Assembly: GCF_900108175.1 (NCBI RefSeq)
Contig: NZ_FNVO01000015.1
Location: 1-64,000 of the forward strand
Length of the DNA: 64,000 bases
From: Thermomonospora echinospora
GTDB lineage: Bacteria; Actinomycetota; Actinomycetes; Streptosporangiales; Streptosporangiaceae
Reading direction: 5' to 3'
Part shown: piece by piece, positions 49,972 to 58,209 of the stretch
How the letters are laid out: every line of letters starts with the position of its first letter
Position numbering within the stretch: the stretch's first letter is position 1
Program-made: the position numbers and the translations under genes
Notes under the pieces: generated by a model
Told to the model about the DNA's origin: nothing
What the model saw: the letters and a program-made list of their open reading frames with translations, nothing else
Databases searched by the model: none

Positions 49972-51168
49972 CTAGGCCGCCCGTTCGACGGTGGCCGCCG
50001 CCTCGCCGCGCTCGGCCCGCAGCGCCTGCCGGCGCTTGTCATCCTTGACCCAGGTGAGCGAGCCGGGCTTGCGCGCCTCGTCCGCCAGATGCTTGACGGT
50101 GTGCCGGCAGACGAACTCCTTGAGCTTCGCACCAGGTCGGCCACCGAGATACAGCCTTATCGCGGTGTCGTCCTTGGCGGCGAACTGGAAGATGCCGGCG
50201 CGTCGGCCCAGACTGATGCACTGGCCGAAGAACCCGAGGTTGATGGACGCAGGTTGCTCACCGGCGATCCGGTTGAGCACCGTGTCGGCGGCATGTGCGC
50301 CGATCCTCGTCGCGGCCTGGCAGCTCATCCGGAACGGCAGGTCCGACGGCGCCGCCGCATCCCCGGCCGCGATGATGCGCGCGTCGTCCACGCTGGTCAA
50401 CGTCTCGTCGGTGAGCAGGCGGCCCAAGGCGTCGGTGCTCAGCCCGCTGCGCCCGGCCAGGTCCGGCACGCCGAATCCGGCGGTCCAGATGGTCACCGCG
50501 CTCGGGAGCGTACGGCCGTCATGGAGCCGTACGGCATCGCGCGTCACCGCCGTCACCTTCGCGCCGGGGCCGTCGAGCACGGTCACACCGAGCTTGGCCA
50601 GCCGCTTGGCAACCGAGCGCCGTCCCCGAGGATGCAGGTACGGGCCCAGCACCCCACCGCAGACCAGGGTCACCCGGCGGCCCTGTTCCGCCAGCTCGGC
50701 GGCGGTCTCGATGCCGGTCGGACCGGCTCCGACCACCGTCACCGCATCCGTCGCGGGCACGGCGGCGACGACCGACCGCAGCCGCTGTGCCTCCTCCAGG
50801 GTGGCGATCGGGTAGGCGAACTCCGCCGCCCCGGGCACCCGCGGGTCGGCGCTGCCACTGCCCACCGCGTAGATCAGATAGTCGTAACCGACCGTGCCGC
50901 CGCCCGCCAATGCCACGCCGCGTCCGGCCGTGTCGATCCGGGTGACGGTGTCGGCCACCAGCCGGACGCCCTCGGCCAGGATCTCTCGGTAGTCGACGAC
51001 CGCGTCGTCGGATCCGCCCACCAGTTGGTGCAGGCGGATCCGCTCGACGAAGGCCGGGCGCGGGTTGATCAGGGTCACTGTCACGTCGTCGCGCTGCGTC
51101 AGGCGATTGGCCGCCATGACGCCGGCGTACCCGCCGCCGACCACGACGACATCGGTGTTCCCGGTCAT
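49972..51168 (-). CDS. FAD-dependent NAD(P)H oxidoreductase (NDH-2-like), ECF41 target
   Basis: A 398-aa flavoprotein of the pyridine nucleotide-disulphide reductase fold. The FAD-binding loop is DVVVVGGGYAGVMAANRL and the NAD(P) loop VTVVGAGPTGIETAAELA. A C-terminal FAD contact reads RIIAAGDAAAPSDLPFRMSC. No redox-active CxxxxC pair is present, which matches NDH-2/AIF-like dehydrogenases. AAGGAG precedes the ATG. ECF41 factors typically sit beside one carboxymuconolactone decarboxylase, oxidoreductase or epimerase gene that they control. This is the oxidoreductase version. Confidence 0.93.
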   Translation of the reverse strand: MTGNTDVVVVGGGYAGVMAANRLTQRDDVTVTLINPRPAFVERIRLHQLVGGSDDAVVDYREILAEGVRLVADTVTRIDTAGRGVALAGGGTVGYDYLIYAVGSGSADPRVPGAAEFAYPIATLEEAQRLRSVVAAVPATDAVTVVGAGPTGIETAAELAEQGRRVTLVCGGVLGPYLHPRGRRSVAKRLAKLGVTVLDGPGAKVTAVTRDAVRLHDGRTLPSAVTIWTAGFGVPDLAGRSGLSTDALGRLLTDETLTSVDDARIIAAGDAAAPSDLPFRMSCQAATRIGAHAADTVLNRIAGEQPASINLGFFGQCISLGRRAGIFQFAAKDDTAIRLYLGGRPGAKLKEFVCRHTVKHLADEARKPGSLTWVKDDKRRQALRAERGEAAATVERAA

Positions 51169-51203
51169 GGTGTCTCCTTCGCTCGAAGCGGGTTCGGCCT
51201 CAA

Positions 51204-51230
51204 GACACCGCGGGATCGAAGGTTGTGACA
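51204..51230 (-). promoter_or_regulatory. ECF41-type promoter of the oxidoreductase gene
   Basis: TGTCACA (51230-51224), 16 bp and TGTC (51207-51204) on the minus strand repeat exactly the element found before the sigma-factor gene. The -10 lies 36 bp upstream of the oxidoreductase ATG. Two identical bipartite elements in one locus strongly suggest a shared sigma factor. Confidence 0.78.
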
Positions 51231-51344
51231 GACGTGAGGCAGGTCACCCCTCAGGCACGGCCCGGCGAGACCGACAGCGCTCCGTGGTCCCCGCCCCGGC
51301 GGCAGTACGAGGGCGAGGGGCACCGCTCGTACCCGTCGAGGAGT

Positions 51345-51950
51345 TCACCGCTCGTTCGCCGCAGCCGGGTCCGGGCGTTCGGTCACCGACCGGCACAGTG
51401 CGCTCAGTTCGCCGACCACCGCGTCGAGGGGGGCCGAGGTGCGCTGGGCCTGGGCGAGTACGAGCGCGCCCTCAAGCGCGCCGACGACGAGCACCGCCAC
51501 GGACTGGGCCCGCTGCCGCTCGGCTCCGTCCGCGACGAGCTTGTCGGAGATCAGGTCGCACCAGGTCCCGAACGCCACCCCGGCGACGTCGCGGGCGGCC
51601 CGTTCGGTGCCCAGGGCCGCCGCGACGACCGGGCAGCCGACGGCGTGGTCACCGGCTTCGAGGCCACGGCGCCACAGGTCGGCCAGCGTGCGCAGCGTGC
51701 CCGGCGTGTCCGACGCGTCGAGGACCCGGGCCACGGCGGCGCTCAGCTGCTCGGCGGCGCTGCGGGTGGCCTCCTCGACGAGCTGGGACTTGCCGCCCGG
51801 GAAGTGGTGGTAGACCGAGCCGCGCGGCGCACCGCTGTCGGCCAGCACGTCCGCGAACGAGACCGCGGCGACACCGCGCCGGCGGATCAGCCCGATCGCG
51901 CTGCGGATCATCGCCGCCCGGGGCCCGGCCGGGTCCTGTCGTCTCGCCAT
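51345..51950 (-). CDS. TetR family regulator (LmrA/YxaF-like)
   Basis: A 201-aa regulator. The HTH has AAMIRSAIGLIRRRGVAAVS, FADVLADSGAPRGSVYHHFP and GGKSQLVEEATRSAAEQLSA. The RGSVYHHFPGGKSQL form is characteristic of the LmrA/YxaF subgroup. The C-terminal domain carries a conserved Cys (DHAVGCPVVAAALGTERAA). AGGAG lies 4 nt upstream of the ATG. It is divergent from a thioesterase-family gene over a clear operator palindrome, so that gene is its likely target. Confidence 0.93.
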   Translation of the reverse strand: MARRQDPAGPRAAMIRSAIGLIRRRGVAAVSFADVLADSGAPRGSVYHHFPGGKSQLVEEATRSAAEQLSAAVARVLDASDTPGTLRTLADLWRRGLEAGDHAVGCPVVAAALGTERAARDVAGVAFGTWCDLISDKLVADGAERQRAQSVAVLVVGALEGALVLAQAQRTSAPLDAVVGELSALCRSVTERPDPAAANER

Positions 51951-51975
51951 TGCTCCTGTCTCCCCATGACCGCTA

Positions 51976-52003
51976 TTTCTATGTAGGTTGCCATACATAG
52001 AAA
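51976..52003. promoter_or_regulatory. TetR operator between regulator and thioesterase genes
   Basis: TTTCTATGTA (51976-51985) and TACATAGAAA (51994-52003) form a perfect 10-bp-arm palindrome with an 8-bp spacer in the 81-bp divergent gap. It is notably AT-rich against the background. Confidence 0.85.
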
Positions 52004-52031
52004 CGATGGACATCCACTCCGAGGAGACAGC

Positions 52032-52853
52032 TTGACCGAGATCGACGCTCCGCCGCACCCGTTCGACGCGGCCATCGCGCTCACCCCCACGGCCGACGAC
52101 CGCATCCAGGGCCGGACCCGGCCGGAGTACGCGAACATGGTCGGCCCCTTCGGCGGCGTCACCGCCGCCGCTCTCCTGCGGGCCGTCCAGCAGCACCCCG
52201 ACCGGCTCGGCGATCCGATCTCCCTCACCGTCAACTACGCCGCTCCCGTCGCCGACGGCGACTTCGACATCACCGCGCGGGCCGCGCGCACCAACCGCAC
52301 CAACCAGCACTGGCTGCTCGAACTGACACAGAACGGCGTCGTCACGACCACCGCCACCGCGGTGTTCGGCATCCGCCGCGACACGTGGTCGGACACCGAG
52401 CTCGACATGCCGACGGCACCACCGCCGGAGGCCGTTCCCCTCCAGGACTTCCCGGACTTCATCGCGTGGGCCCGCAACTACGAGATGCGGTTCGTCGAGG
52501 GCGCCGTACCGGACCAGGACTCCGGCGAACACCCGGACTCGACCACCACCCTGTGGGTGCGCGACACCCCGGCCCGCCCTCTCGACTTCCCGGCGCTGAC
52601 GGCGCTGTGCGACGTGTTCTACCCGCGGGTGTTCCTGCGGCGTGGCCGCTACATGGCGGCCGGCACCATCTCCCTCACTGTGTACTTCCACGCCGACGCC
52701 GAGGAGATCGCGGCCCAGGGCGAGGACCACATCCTGGGCACCGCCCGCACCCACCGCTTCTCCCGCGGCTACTTCGACCAGACCGCCCGGATGTGGGGCC
52801 GCGACGGCACCCTGCTGGCCTCCACCCACCAACTGGTCTACTTCAAGGACTGA
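52032..52853 (+). CDS. Acyl-CoA thioesterase family protein (double hotdog)
   Basis: A 273-aa protein with the acyl-CoA thioesterase II-like arrangement of two hotdog domains. The first includes YANMVGPFGGVTAAALLRAV (GPFGG-N-term motif) and LTVNYAAPVADGDFDI. The second has FPALTALCDVFYPRVFLRRG and ISLTVYFHADAEEIAAQGED. Substrates would be acyl-CoA esters in the cytoplasm. The TTG start is preceded by GAGGAG at the right distance. The divergent LmrA-type TetR gene with its palindrome suggests substrate-induced expression. Confidence 0.9.
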   Translation: MTEIDAPPHPFDAAIALTPTADDRIQGRTRPEYANMVGPFGGVTAAALLRAVQQHPDRLGDPISLTVNYAAPVADGDFDITARAARTNRTNQHWLLELTQNGVVTTTATAVFGIRRDTWSDTELDMPTAPPPEAVPLQDFPDFIAWARNYEMRFVEGAVPDQDSGEHPDSTTTLWVRDTPARPLDFPALTALCDVFYPRVFLRRGRYMAAGTISLTVYFHADAEEIAAQGEDHILGTARTHRFSRGYFDQTARMWGRDGTLLASTHQLVYFKD

Positions 52854-53130
52854 CCGGCCCGTCCGGCATGGTGTTCACCGTGCCGGCCGCGCTGCCGGAA
52901 TGGAACGCGAGTACATCCGTGGCCGCACACTCGAAGGCCACGAATCGACCCGAAAACGCGACAAGACCATGGGGAGCCGACAACGCGGTCGTCACTCGCA
53001 CCTTCCTGCGGCTCGCGGTAACGTCGCCGTCGGTGCCGATATGTCGGGCGCGAAAGTCGGAGGTGATCACGGTGCATCCGGTCTTGTGACAGCCCCAGCC
53101 CGGGGCGTCACGGAGCCGAAAGGTGACCGT

Positions 53131-53433
53131 ATGAGCAAGACCGACAAGACCCGGCCCTGGTGGGTGGGGATGGCCGACGCGCCGATGGTGACCTGCGTGC
53201 CCGTGCATGATCATCGGTTCGGGCCGTGCACGCTGCCGGACGAGATCACCGCCGACAGCGCGTCCCTGAACCGCCGCACGAGCGGCTGTCACTGGCACGC
53301 CACTACCTACTTCCTGTTCGACTGCGGTGGCGTCGGCGGGGGCAGGGAGTGGTACCACATCCGGCGCCAAGAGCGCCGCCGCAGCCGTCACCAGGCGCGC
53401 CGCAAGCTGCGCACCTGGCACGGCGAAGACTGA
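53131..53433 (+). CDS. Conserved hypothetical protein, His/Arg/Trp-rich
   Basis: A 100-aa protein beginning SKTDKTRPWWVGMADAPMVT and including CVPVHDHRFGPCTLPDEITA. A WYHIRRQERRRSRHQARRKL basic stretch follows, and the end is TWHGED. Proteins with this exact opening are common in actinomycetes and may bind metal (clustered His and Cys: VHDHRFGPC, SGCHWHATTYF) or nucleic acid. AAGGTGA precedes the ATG. Not linked to neighbours. The upstream 52854-53130 holds nothing else I can support. Confidence 0.82.
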   Translation: MSKTDKTRPWWVGMADAPMVTCVPVHDHRFGPCTLPDEITADSASLNRRTSGCHWHATTYFLFDCGGVGGGREWYHIRRQERRRSRHQARRKLRTWHGED

Positions 53434-53634
53434 CAGAACCGGATAGGGCCGTTGTCCTGTCCGGTCAACCTCCGGTCCAGCCCCACGTGAGGACAAGGCC
53501 GTGCCCGGGGTCAGGGCGCTCAGCGCGACTTTTCGACCGCCAGCTCAAGAATCACAGTTCCGAGGTTCCTCAACCCCGACCCGCAGCCCCTTCCGGGCTT
53601 CCTCGTCCTGGCCCCGATCATGGTGATCATGCGA

Positions 53635-54042
53635 TCACGCCTGTGCCGATGCCGGCGCGGTGGAGTCGCACCGCCGATGGTGCTGTGACACCCGCTGTTC
53701 GGTGGCCTCGATGTAGTCGTGGAGGGCCTGGCGGGAGTGGACGAGCGTGTCGATGTGCTCGTCCATCCGGTGCAGGCGCGTTCGGAGGGTGTCCAGGAGT
53801 TCGGGGCAGGGCTCCAGGTCGGGGCCCGAGCCGGTGGCGCAGGGCAGCATGTACCCGATTTCCTCGGTGGACAGCCCGGCTTTGAGCAGCTTCCTGATCT
53901 GGGCCACGGTCAGGACGGCGTCATCGGCGTACTCACGGTAGCCGTTGGCGCCGCGGCCGGGCTCAAGCAGGCCCTGGGCCTCGTAGTAGCGCAGCTGATG
54001 CGGGTGTACTCCGGTCCGCCGGCTCAGTTCCCCGATCAGCAC
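53635..54042 (-). CDS. MerR family transcriptional regulator
   Basis: A 135-aa MerR protein. The HTH and wing are at the N-terminus (LIGELSRRTGVHPHQLRYYE, AQGLLEPGRGANGYREYADD), then a long dimerisation helix (ELLDTLRTRLHRMDEHIDTL). Two Cys (LPCATGSGPDLEPCPELL) near residue 70-85 could bind a metal or be oxidised. GTG at 54042 was preferred because AAGGAG stands 6 nt upstream; an ATG seven codons earlier lacks a site. It is divergent from an imine-reductase-like gene and shares a MerR-type promoter with it. Confidence 0.9.
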   Translation of the reverse strand: MLIGELSRRTGVHPHQLRYYEAQGLLEPGRGANGYREYADDAVLTVAQIRKLLKAGLSTEEIGYMLPCATGSGPDLEPCPELLDTLRTRLHRMDEHIDTLVHSRQALHDYIEATEQRVSQHHRRCDSTAPASAQA

Positions 54043-54052
54043 GCCGCTCTCC

Positions 54053-54080
54053 TTGACCTTCATACCGGTGTGAACGTTGA
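54053..54080 (+). promoter_or_regulatory. MerR-type promoter of the imine-reductase-like gene
   Basis: TTGACC (54053-54058) is followed by a near-perfect palindrome TTCATACCGGTGTGAA (54059-54074) and a -10-like sequence about 19-20 bp after the -35. A dyad between -35 and -10 with a long spacer is the classical MerR-activated layout. The -10 itself is poor (GAGGAT-like). Confidence 0.55.
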
Positions 54081-54118
54081 GGATTCTGCCATGCCATCCA
54101 CCTGCTTCGAGGGAGCGC

Positions 54119-55018
54119 ATGATGCACGATCACGATGACGACCGCACCCCCGTGACGGTCATCGGCCTGGGGCTGATGGGCCAGGCTCTGGCCGGCGCGT
54201 TCCTGCGCGACGGACACCCCACGACCGTGTGGAACCGCACGGCGGCGAAGGCCGAACAGCTCGTCGCCGAGGGTGCGAAACTCGCCGGATCGGTCGGCGC
54301 CGCCGTCGCGGCCAGCCCGCTCGTGGTCGTCTGCGTCTCCGATTACCAGGCCGTGCACGAACTCCTCGATCCGCTGGGCGAGGAACTCGGCGGCCGAGTC
54401 CTGGTGAACCTGACCTCAGGCACGTCACAAGGGGCCCGCCAGACCGCCGAGTGGGCGGCACGGCGGGGCGGCACCTACCTCGACGGCGCGATCATGGCCG
54501 CCCCCGCGGCCGTCGGGGCGGACGCCGTCATCCTCTACAGCGGGCCGCGGCCGGCCTTCGACCTGCACGAGCCGGTCCTGAGGAGCCTCGGCACGGGAAC
54601 GACGTACCTCGGCGACGACCACGGCCTGTCGTCGTTGTACGACGTGGCCGTGCTGAGCCTGATGTGGAACATCCTGAACGGCTTCCTCCAGGGCGCCGCC
54701 CTGCTCGGCGCGGCGGGTGTGGACGCCGCCGCGTTCGCCCCGATCGCGAAGACGGGGATCGGGACCGTCGCCGACTGGGTGCCCGGCTACGCACAACAGA
54801 TCGACGACGGCGCGTACCCGGCCCTGGACTCCACCATCAACACCCACCTGGCCGCGATGGAGCACCTCGTCCACGAGAGCGAGTCCCTCGGTGTCAACGC
54901 CGAACTCCCGAAGTTCATCAAGGCCCTGGCCGACCGGGCCATGGCCGATGGACACGGCGGCAACGGCTACGCGGCGATGATCGAGCAGTTCCGCAAGCCC
55001 GCGGGAACGCGCTCGTGA
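54119..55018 (+). CDS. NAD(P)-dependent dehydrogenase, imine reductase-like (second copy)
   Basis: A 299-aa enzyme of the same group as the one at 20975. It has VTVIGLGLMGQALAGAFLRD, TVWNRTAAKAEQLVAEGAKL and YLDGAIMAAPAAVGADAVIL, with LYSGPRPAFDLHEPVLRSLG and an Asp/Tyr-region helix domain. The conserved order matches imine reductases (about 290 aa, NADPH). GAGGGAG precedes the tandem ATGATG start. Here the regulator is MerR rather than HxlR, suggesting that the two paralogues respond to different signals. Confidence 0.88.
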   Translation: MMHDHDDDRTPVTVIGLGLMGQALAGAFLRDGHPTTVWNRTAAKAEQLVAEGAKLAGSVGAAVAASPLVVVCVSDYQAVHELLDPLGEELGGRVLVNLTSGTSQGARQTAEWAARRGGTYLDGAIMAAPAAVGADAVILYSGPRPAFDLHEPVLRSLGTGTTYLGDDHGLSSLYDVAVLSLMWNILNGFLQGAALLGAAGVDAAAFAPIAKTGIGTVADWVPGYAQQIDDGAYPALDSTINTHLAAMEHLVHESESLGVNAELPKFIKALADRAMADGHGGNGYAAMIEQFRKPAGTRS

Positions 55019-55062
55019 CCACGGCGGTCGGCCACGTGTGCGACGCCGGCCTCCGCTGACGG

Positions 55063-55105
55063 ACGGCGGCCGAGGGGCGCGGCCCGGCGCTCGGACGGCC
55101 GCCGT
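55063..55105. terminator. Hairpin between convergent genes
   Basis: ACGGCGGCCG (55063-55072) pairs with CGGCCGCCGT (55096-55105) around a GC-rich 23-nt loop that can fold further. It lies between the convergent imine-reductase-like and TPR genes and could end both transcripts. Confidence 0.55.
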
Positions 55106-55121
55106 ACCGCATCGGGCCGAT

Positions 55122-56573
55122 TCAGCGTCTGGTCAGCTCGTGGTAGCGATCCCGGTAGGCGGTCCGGCGTTCGGTGTCCGGCGCGGTCTCCGCGGCGGCC
55201 CGGAAGTAGCGGGCGGCGGTCACGGGGTCGGGGCCGCGGTCCACGAGCCGCAGCATGCTGGTCTCGCCGAGCATCGCGTACGCGTCGGCCGTCAGGGTGC
55301 GCAGCCATGTCTTCCGGGTGTCGTCCTCCCAGGTGGCAGCCGTGGCCAGGAAACCGTCCTCGATCTGCTCGATGGGGCCCTTGCCTCGTACCAGCAGCAG
55401 GCACAACCGGGTGCGCGCGAGCGCGAACTGCACGCGGGGCCGCAGGTCATGCCGATCGTCGCCGAGACCGGCGGTAAGGTCCTGGTACTGGCGCTCCAGC
55501 CGGCGCAGTACCGGAACGCGGGAGACCCTGGGGGTGCACATCTCTCCGCTGAAGGTGCCTCCGGCACGCAGGTAGGCGATCTCGGCGAGCCCGAGTTCGG
55601 CGCGAATGGAGTCCGGATCGGCTTCGAGGGCCTTCCGGTAGGCGCGCACCGCCTCGTCCCGGCGTTTCGCGCGGGCTTCGGCGTTTCCGATGAGCAGCCA
55701 GCCGAAGGAGCGTTCGGCCGTCCCGGACAGTTGCGGCTGCAACGCGCGCATCGCCTTGATGCTCTTGTCGAGGCCCTGCTCGCCGCCTGCCGCGTACTCA
55801 CCGACGGCCACCAGGAGCCGGGCGTACAGGCGGGCCTTGCGCAGCAGAAAGTCCTGAGCGTTGCGACGCGCGGCAGGGTTGGTGGAGATGTCGCCGAAGT
55901 CCGCGGTGGACATCGGCTGCAGTCCCCCGAGCTGGTAGGCCTCGTCCAGTTTGTTCCGGTCGAGGTAGACCTCGACCCGGAGCCGGTCGACGGTCCCGGG
56001 GATGAGCGTCCCGGAGATCGCGATGTGCCCGCCGCGGGACGACAGGTCCCTGCCGAGCCGTTCGGCGCGGCCCGCCTCGGTACGGTACACGCCGACGTCG
56101 TCGTCGGCCGCCGGCCCGACCTCGATGCGTCCGGGTTCGGCGATCTCGTCCTGCACCATCGCCAGCAGCGCGTCACCGAACTGCCGGGCGGTCTTGTGGT
56201 CCTTGTCCGTCTTCTTCGGCGCGTCGATCGCGATGGGGGAGACGACGATGTTCACCGCCCCGTTGAGCGGCGGCGGATCGGTGAACGGCAGGACCTGCCA
56301 GAACGCCGGCCAGGCTCCGGGTATCCCCACCACGGCGGAGACCAGGCCGATGACCGTCACCAGCACACCGCCCCAGGGGGCCAGCTTGCGCCAGCGGCCG
56401 TCCTCCCGCTCCGGTGGTTCGCGTTCCTGCGATTCGCGGCCAGGTCGCTCGTCCGGCGTGACCTCTGCGGGCAGGGCATTGTCGTGCCCCCGGGTCGCGC
56501 CGGTCCCGTTGCCGGTCCCGCCGAGGTCCGCCTCGTTTTCGGTCTCCGGGGAGCCATTGGTCTCGGCCGCCAT
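55122..56573 (-). CDS. Membrane protein with TPR-like extracellular domain
   Basis: A 483-aa protein. A charged, Glu/Arg-rich cytoplasmic N-terminus (~60 residues) precedes one TM helix (APWGGVLVTVIGLVSAVVGI). An extracellular part follows: an alpha/beta region (GAVNIVVSPIAIDAP, GHIAISGTLIPGTVDRL) and then TPR-like helices (RDEAVRAYRKALEADPDSIR, AELGLAEIAYLRAGGTFSGE). The topology suggests a sensing or scaffold protein at the cell surface. AGGGAG lies 6 nt upstream of the ATG. It is divergent from a lipoprotein gene 86 bp away. Confidence 0.85.
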   Translation of the reverse strand: MAAETNGSPETENEADLGGTGNGTGATRGHDNALPAEVTPDERPGRESQEREPPEREDGRWRKLAPWGGVLVTVIGLVSAVVGIPGAWPAFWQVLPFTDPPPLNGAVNIVVSPIAIDAPKKTDKDHKTARQFGDALLAMVQDEIAEPGRIEVGPAADDDVGVYRTEAGRAERLGRDLSSRGGHIAISGTLIPGTVDRLRVEVYLDRNKLDEAYQLGGLQPMSTADFGDISTNPAARRNAQDFLLRKARLYARLLVAVGEYAAGGEQGLDKSIKAMRALQPQLSGTAERSFGWLLIGNAEARAKRRDEAVRAYRKALEADPDSIRAELGLAEIAYLRAGGTFSGEMCTPRVSRVPVLRRLERQYQDLTAGLGDDRHDLRPRVQFALARTRLCLLLVRGKGPIEQIEDGFLATAATWEDDTRKTWLRTLTADAYAMLGETSMLRLVDRGPDPVTAARYFRAAAETAPDTERRTAYRDRYHELTRR

Positions 56574-56659
56574 CGGTACTCCCTGATCAATGAGTCGGCC
56601 GCATGCGCTCCCATTATCCTTGTCAGGGCAGGCCTGAGTATCCCTGGAGGGAGATACGC

Positions 56660-57571
56660 ATGGGCTCCACCGCAGGAATTCTCACGGCCGGTACCGCTCT
56701 GCTGCTGACCTGCGGAGCCTGCGCCTCCACGGAAGAGCCGCCGCGTGCGAGCCCTCCGGTCGAGCGCCCGACGACCGCGGCGGGCAGTAATGCGCCACGT
56801 CACGAAGCTGTTCTCGAGGATCCCAACCCCGCCCAGCGCCCGGCGGGCATCGACCAGCAGTTGAGGTCCCCGGTGGGAGGCGGCGGCGATCCCTGCTACG
56901 AGCAGCAGAAATTCTCCCTCCAGACCCCCTACGAGACCGAGGCCCAAGAGTACGGTTACCCCGACGCCCCCGACCCGCGCGAGCCCCACACCGACTCGAT
57001 CCCTTTCCACGGGTCCTTCTGCGTGGTCGGCTCGGATCGGAGCCGACAGGTCACGGTGACTTTGACGAGCCCATCCGGAAAGGTCCTGAAACGGCGCGAC
57101 CTGCCGCCCGAATACGACCAGTCCGCATCCGAGCAGGTCACCGATCGAGAGCAGTTCGACATGCGTTTCCTCCCGGGGGACGAGGAAGGCGCCTATACTC
57201 TCACCGCCGCCCAAGGGGACCGCAGGGCCACCCGCAAGATCGAGGTGACCCGCGCTGCCAAACCGAGGATCTTCCTCGTCACCGACCCCCCGAGCGACGG
57301 GGCGTTCACCCGTACCGGCACCGGCCGGATCACCTTCGCCTTCGGCGGCCTGCCCACGACCGGCCCCACGGACTTCTACCTCTACCACAGCGGCTCCGGC
57401 GCCCAGCAAGACGGATTCCTGACCCGGAACTTCCACTCCACCTACAAGGTCACCGGAGGCCCCACCGGCACCGCCTTCCTCGACCTGCGCATCACCCCAA
57501 GCGCCCAGGCCGGGTACTACTACCTGGTGAACCCCAAGTGGGGCACCGGAGTCCTGTGGCAGGTCAAGTGA
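56660..57571 (+). CDS. Lipoprotein, unknown function
   Basis: A 303-aa lipoprotein. The signal STAGILTAGTALLLTC leads to a Cys-rich lipobox region (LLTCGACAS). A disordered Pro/Thr linker (ASPPVERPTTAAGS) follows. The mature domain has two further Cys (GGDPCYEQQKFSLQTPYETE, HGSFCVVGSDRSRQVTVTLT) and Ig-like beta strands (GAYTLTAAQGDRRATRKIEV, ITFAFGGLPTTGPTDFYLYH). GGAGGGAG precedes the ATG. It is divergent from the TPR membrane protein and may work with it outside the cell. Confidence 0.85.
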   Translation: MGSTAGILTAGTALLLTCGACASTEEPPRASPPVERPTTAAGSNAPRHEAVLEDPNPAQRPAGIDQQLRSPVGGGGDPCYEQQKFSLQTPYETEAQEYGYPDAPDPREPHTDSIPFHGSFCVVGSDRSRQVTVTLTSPSGKVLKRRDLPPEYDQSASEQVTDREQFDMRFLPGDEEGAYTLTAAQGDRRATRKIEVTRAAKPRIFLVTDPPSDGAFTRTGTGRITFAFGGLPTTGPTDFYLYHSGSGAQQDGFLTRNFHSTYKVTGGPTGTAFLDLRITPSAQAGYYYLVNPKWGTGVLWQVK

Positions 57572-57710
57572 CCCCGCGACAGGCGAACGTTGCCGCACCC
57601 GCGGGATCGACGGCTCGGCCGGCTCCCGCAGCTCATCCGGCACCGGCCTGCGTGCAAGATCGGACGTCACGATCCCCGGTCATGCCACGGGCCGGCGCCC
57701 GGCCGCACTT

Positions 57711-57977
57711 TTAACTCTGCACGCACGTGTTGGTCGTGACACCCACCTGGCGGCCATCCCCACCGAACACGACGTTGTGGAACTCAAGGATTTCCAGGCT
57801 GCGAACCAGGGTTCTGTTCTCGCCGTAGTTAGTGCACCTGTTCTCGGAGGCCCCCTGGCGGCTCCCGTGCTGGTCCAGGCTGTAGGCTCCGTTGTCGGCC
57901 ATCGCGGGTGCGGCGCTCACCAGCATGCCGCCCACGACCGTGGTCAGAGCTCCGGCCGTTGCCAGTCGCTTGAGCAC
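57711..57977 (-). CDS. Small secreted protein, paralogue A
   Basis: An 88-aa exported protein. The signal peptide LKRLATAGALTTVVGGMLVS ends at AMA-DNG. The mature ~60 residues carry two cysteines (NRCTNYGENRTLVRSLEILE and a C-terminal NTCVQS). GAGGGGGAATC precedes the GTG start. The gene at 58210 encodes a clear paralogue with the same signal, the same spacing and a shared RSLEILE-H core, and both genes have near-identical promoter regions. I recognise no described family. A role as a surface or antimicrobial-type peptide is open. Confidence 0.82.
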   Translation of the reverse strand: MLKRLATAGALTTVVGGMLVSAAPAMADNGAYSLDQHGSRQGASENRCTNYGENRTLVRSLEILEFHNVVFGGDGRQVGVTTNTCVQS

Positions 57978-58060
57978 GATTCCCCCTCTGGGATTTATGT
58001 CGTTCTCGGCGCGCAACGCAGCCCGCCGCTCGCAGACTGCGACCATACCTTTTACCGCTC
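57977..58060 (-). promoter_or_regulatory. Conserved upstream region of paralogue A
   Basis: The 15-mer CGCCGAGAACGACAT lies at 58011-57997 here and at 58508-58494 before paralogue B, embedded in about 80 bp of ~80% similarity that includes GGTA-GGTC, CGGC-GGCTG and the ribosome-binding site. The conservation across otherwise diverged copies marks regulatory function or recent duplication. Confidence 0.65.
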
Positions 58061-58209
58061 GCCGACGCGGCCCGCACATCCCGGACACTCCCTCGGCATT
58101 TCCTTGGACAGGGGGAACAAGACGGTCTTCGCCGGAATCGACCGGAGAGACGGGCTTCTGAGGCGCGGACAACCCTGAGGCGGTCTTCGCCGTTGGAGCG
58201 CCGGCCCTG

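Noticed and set aside
52843-53496. Leftward frame in the gap after the thioesterase gene, considered as a DUF397-like protein.
   Set aside because: No DUF397 signature (WRKSSYS or VRDSK) is visible, and it overlaps the well-supported rightward 100-aa gene.
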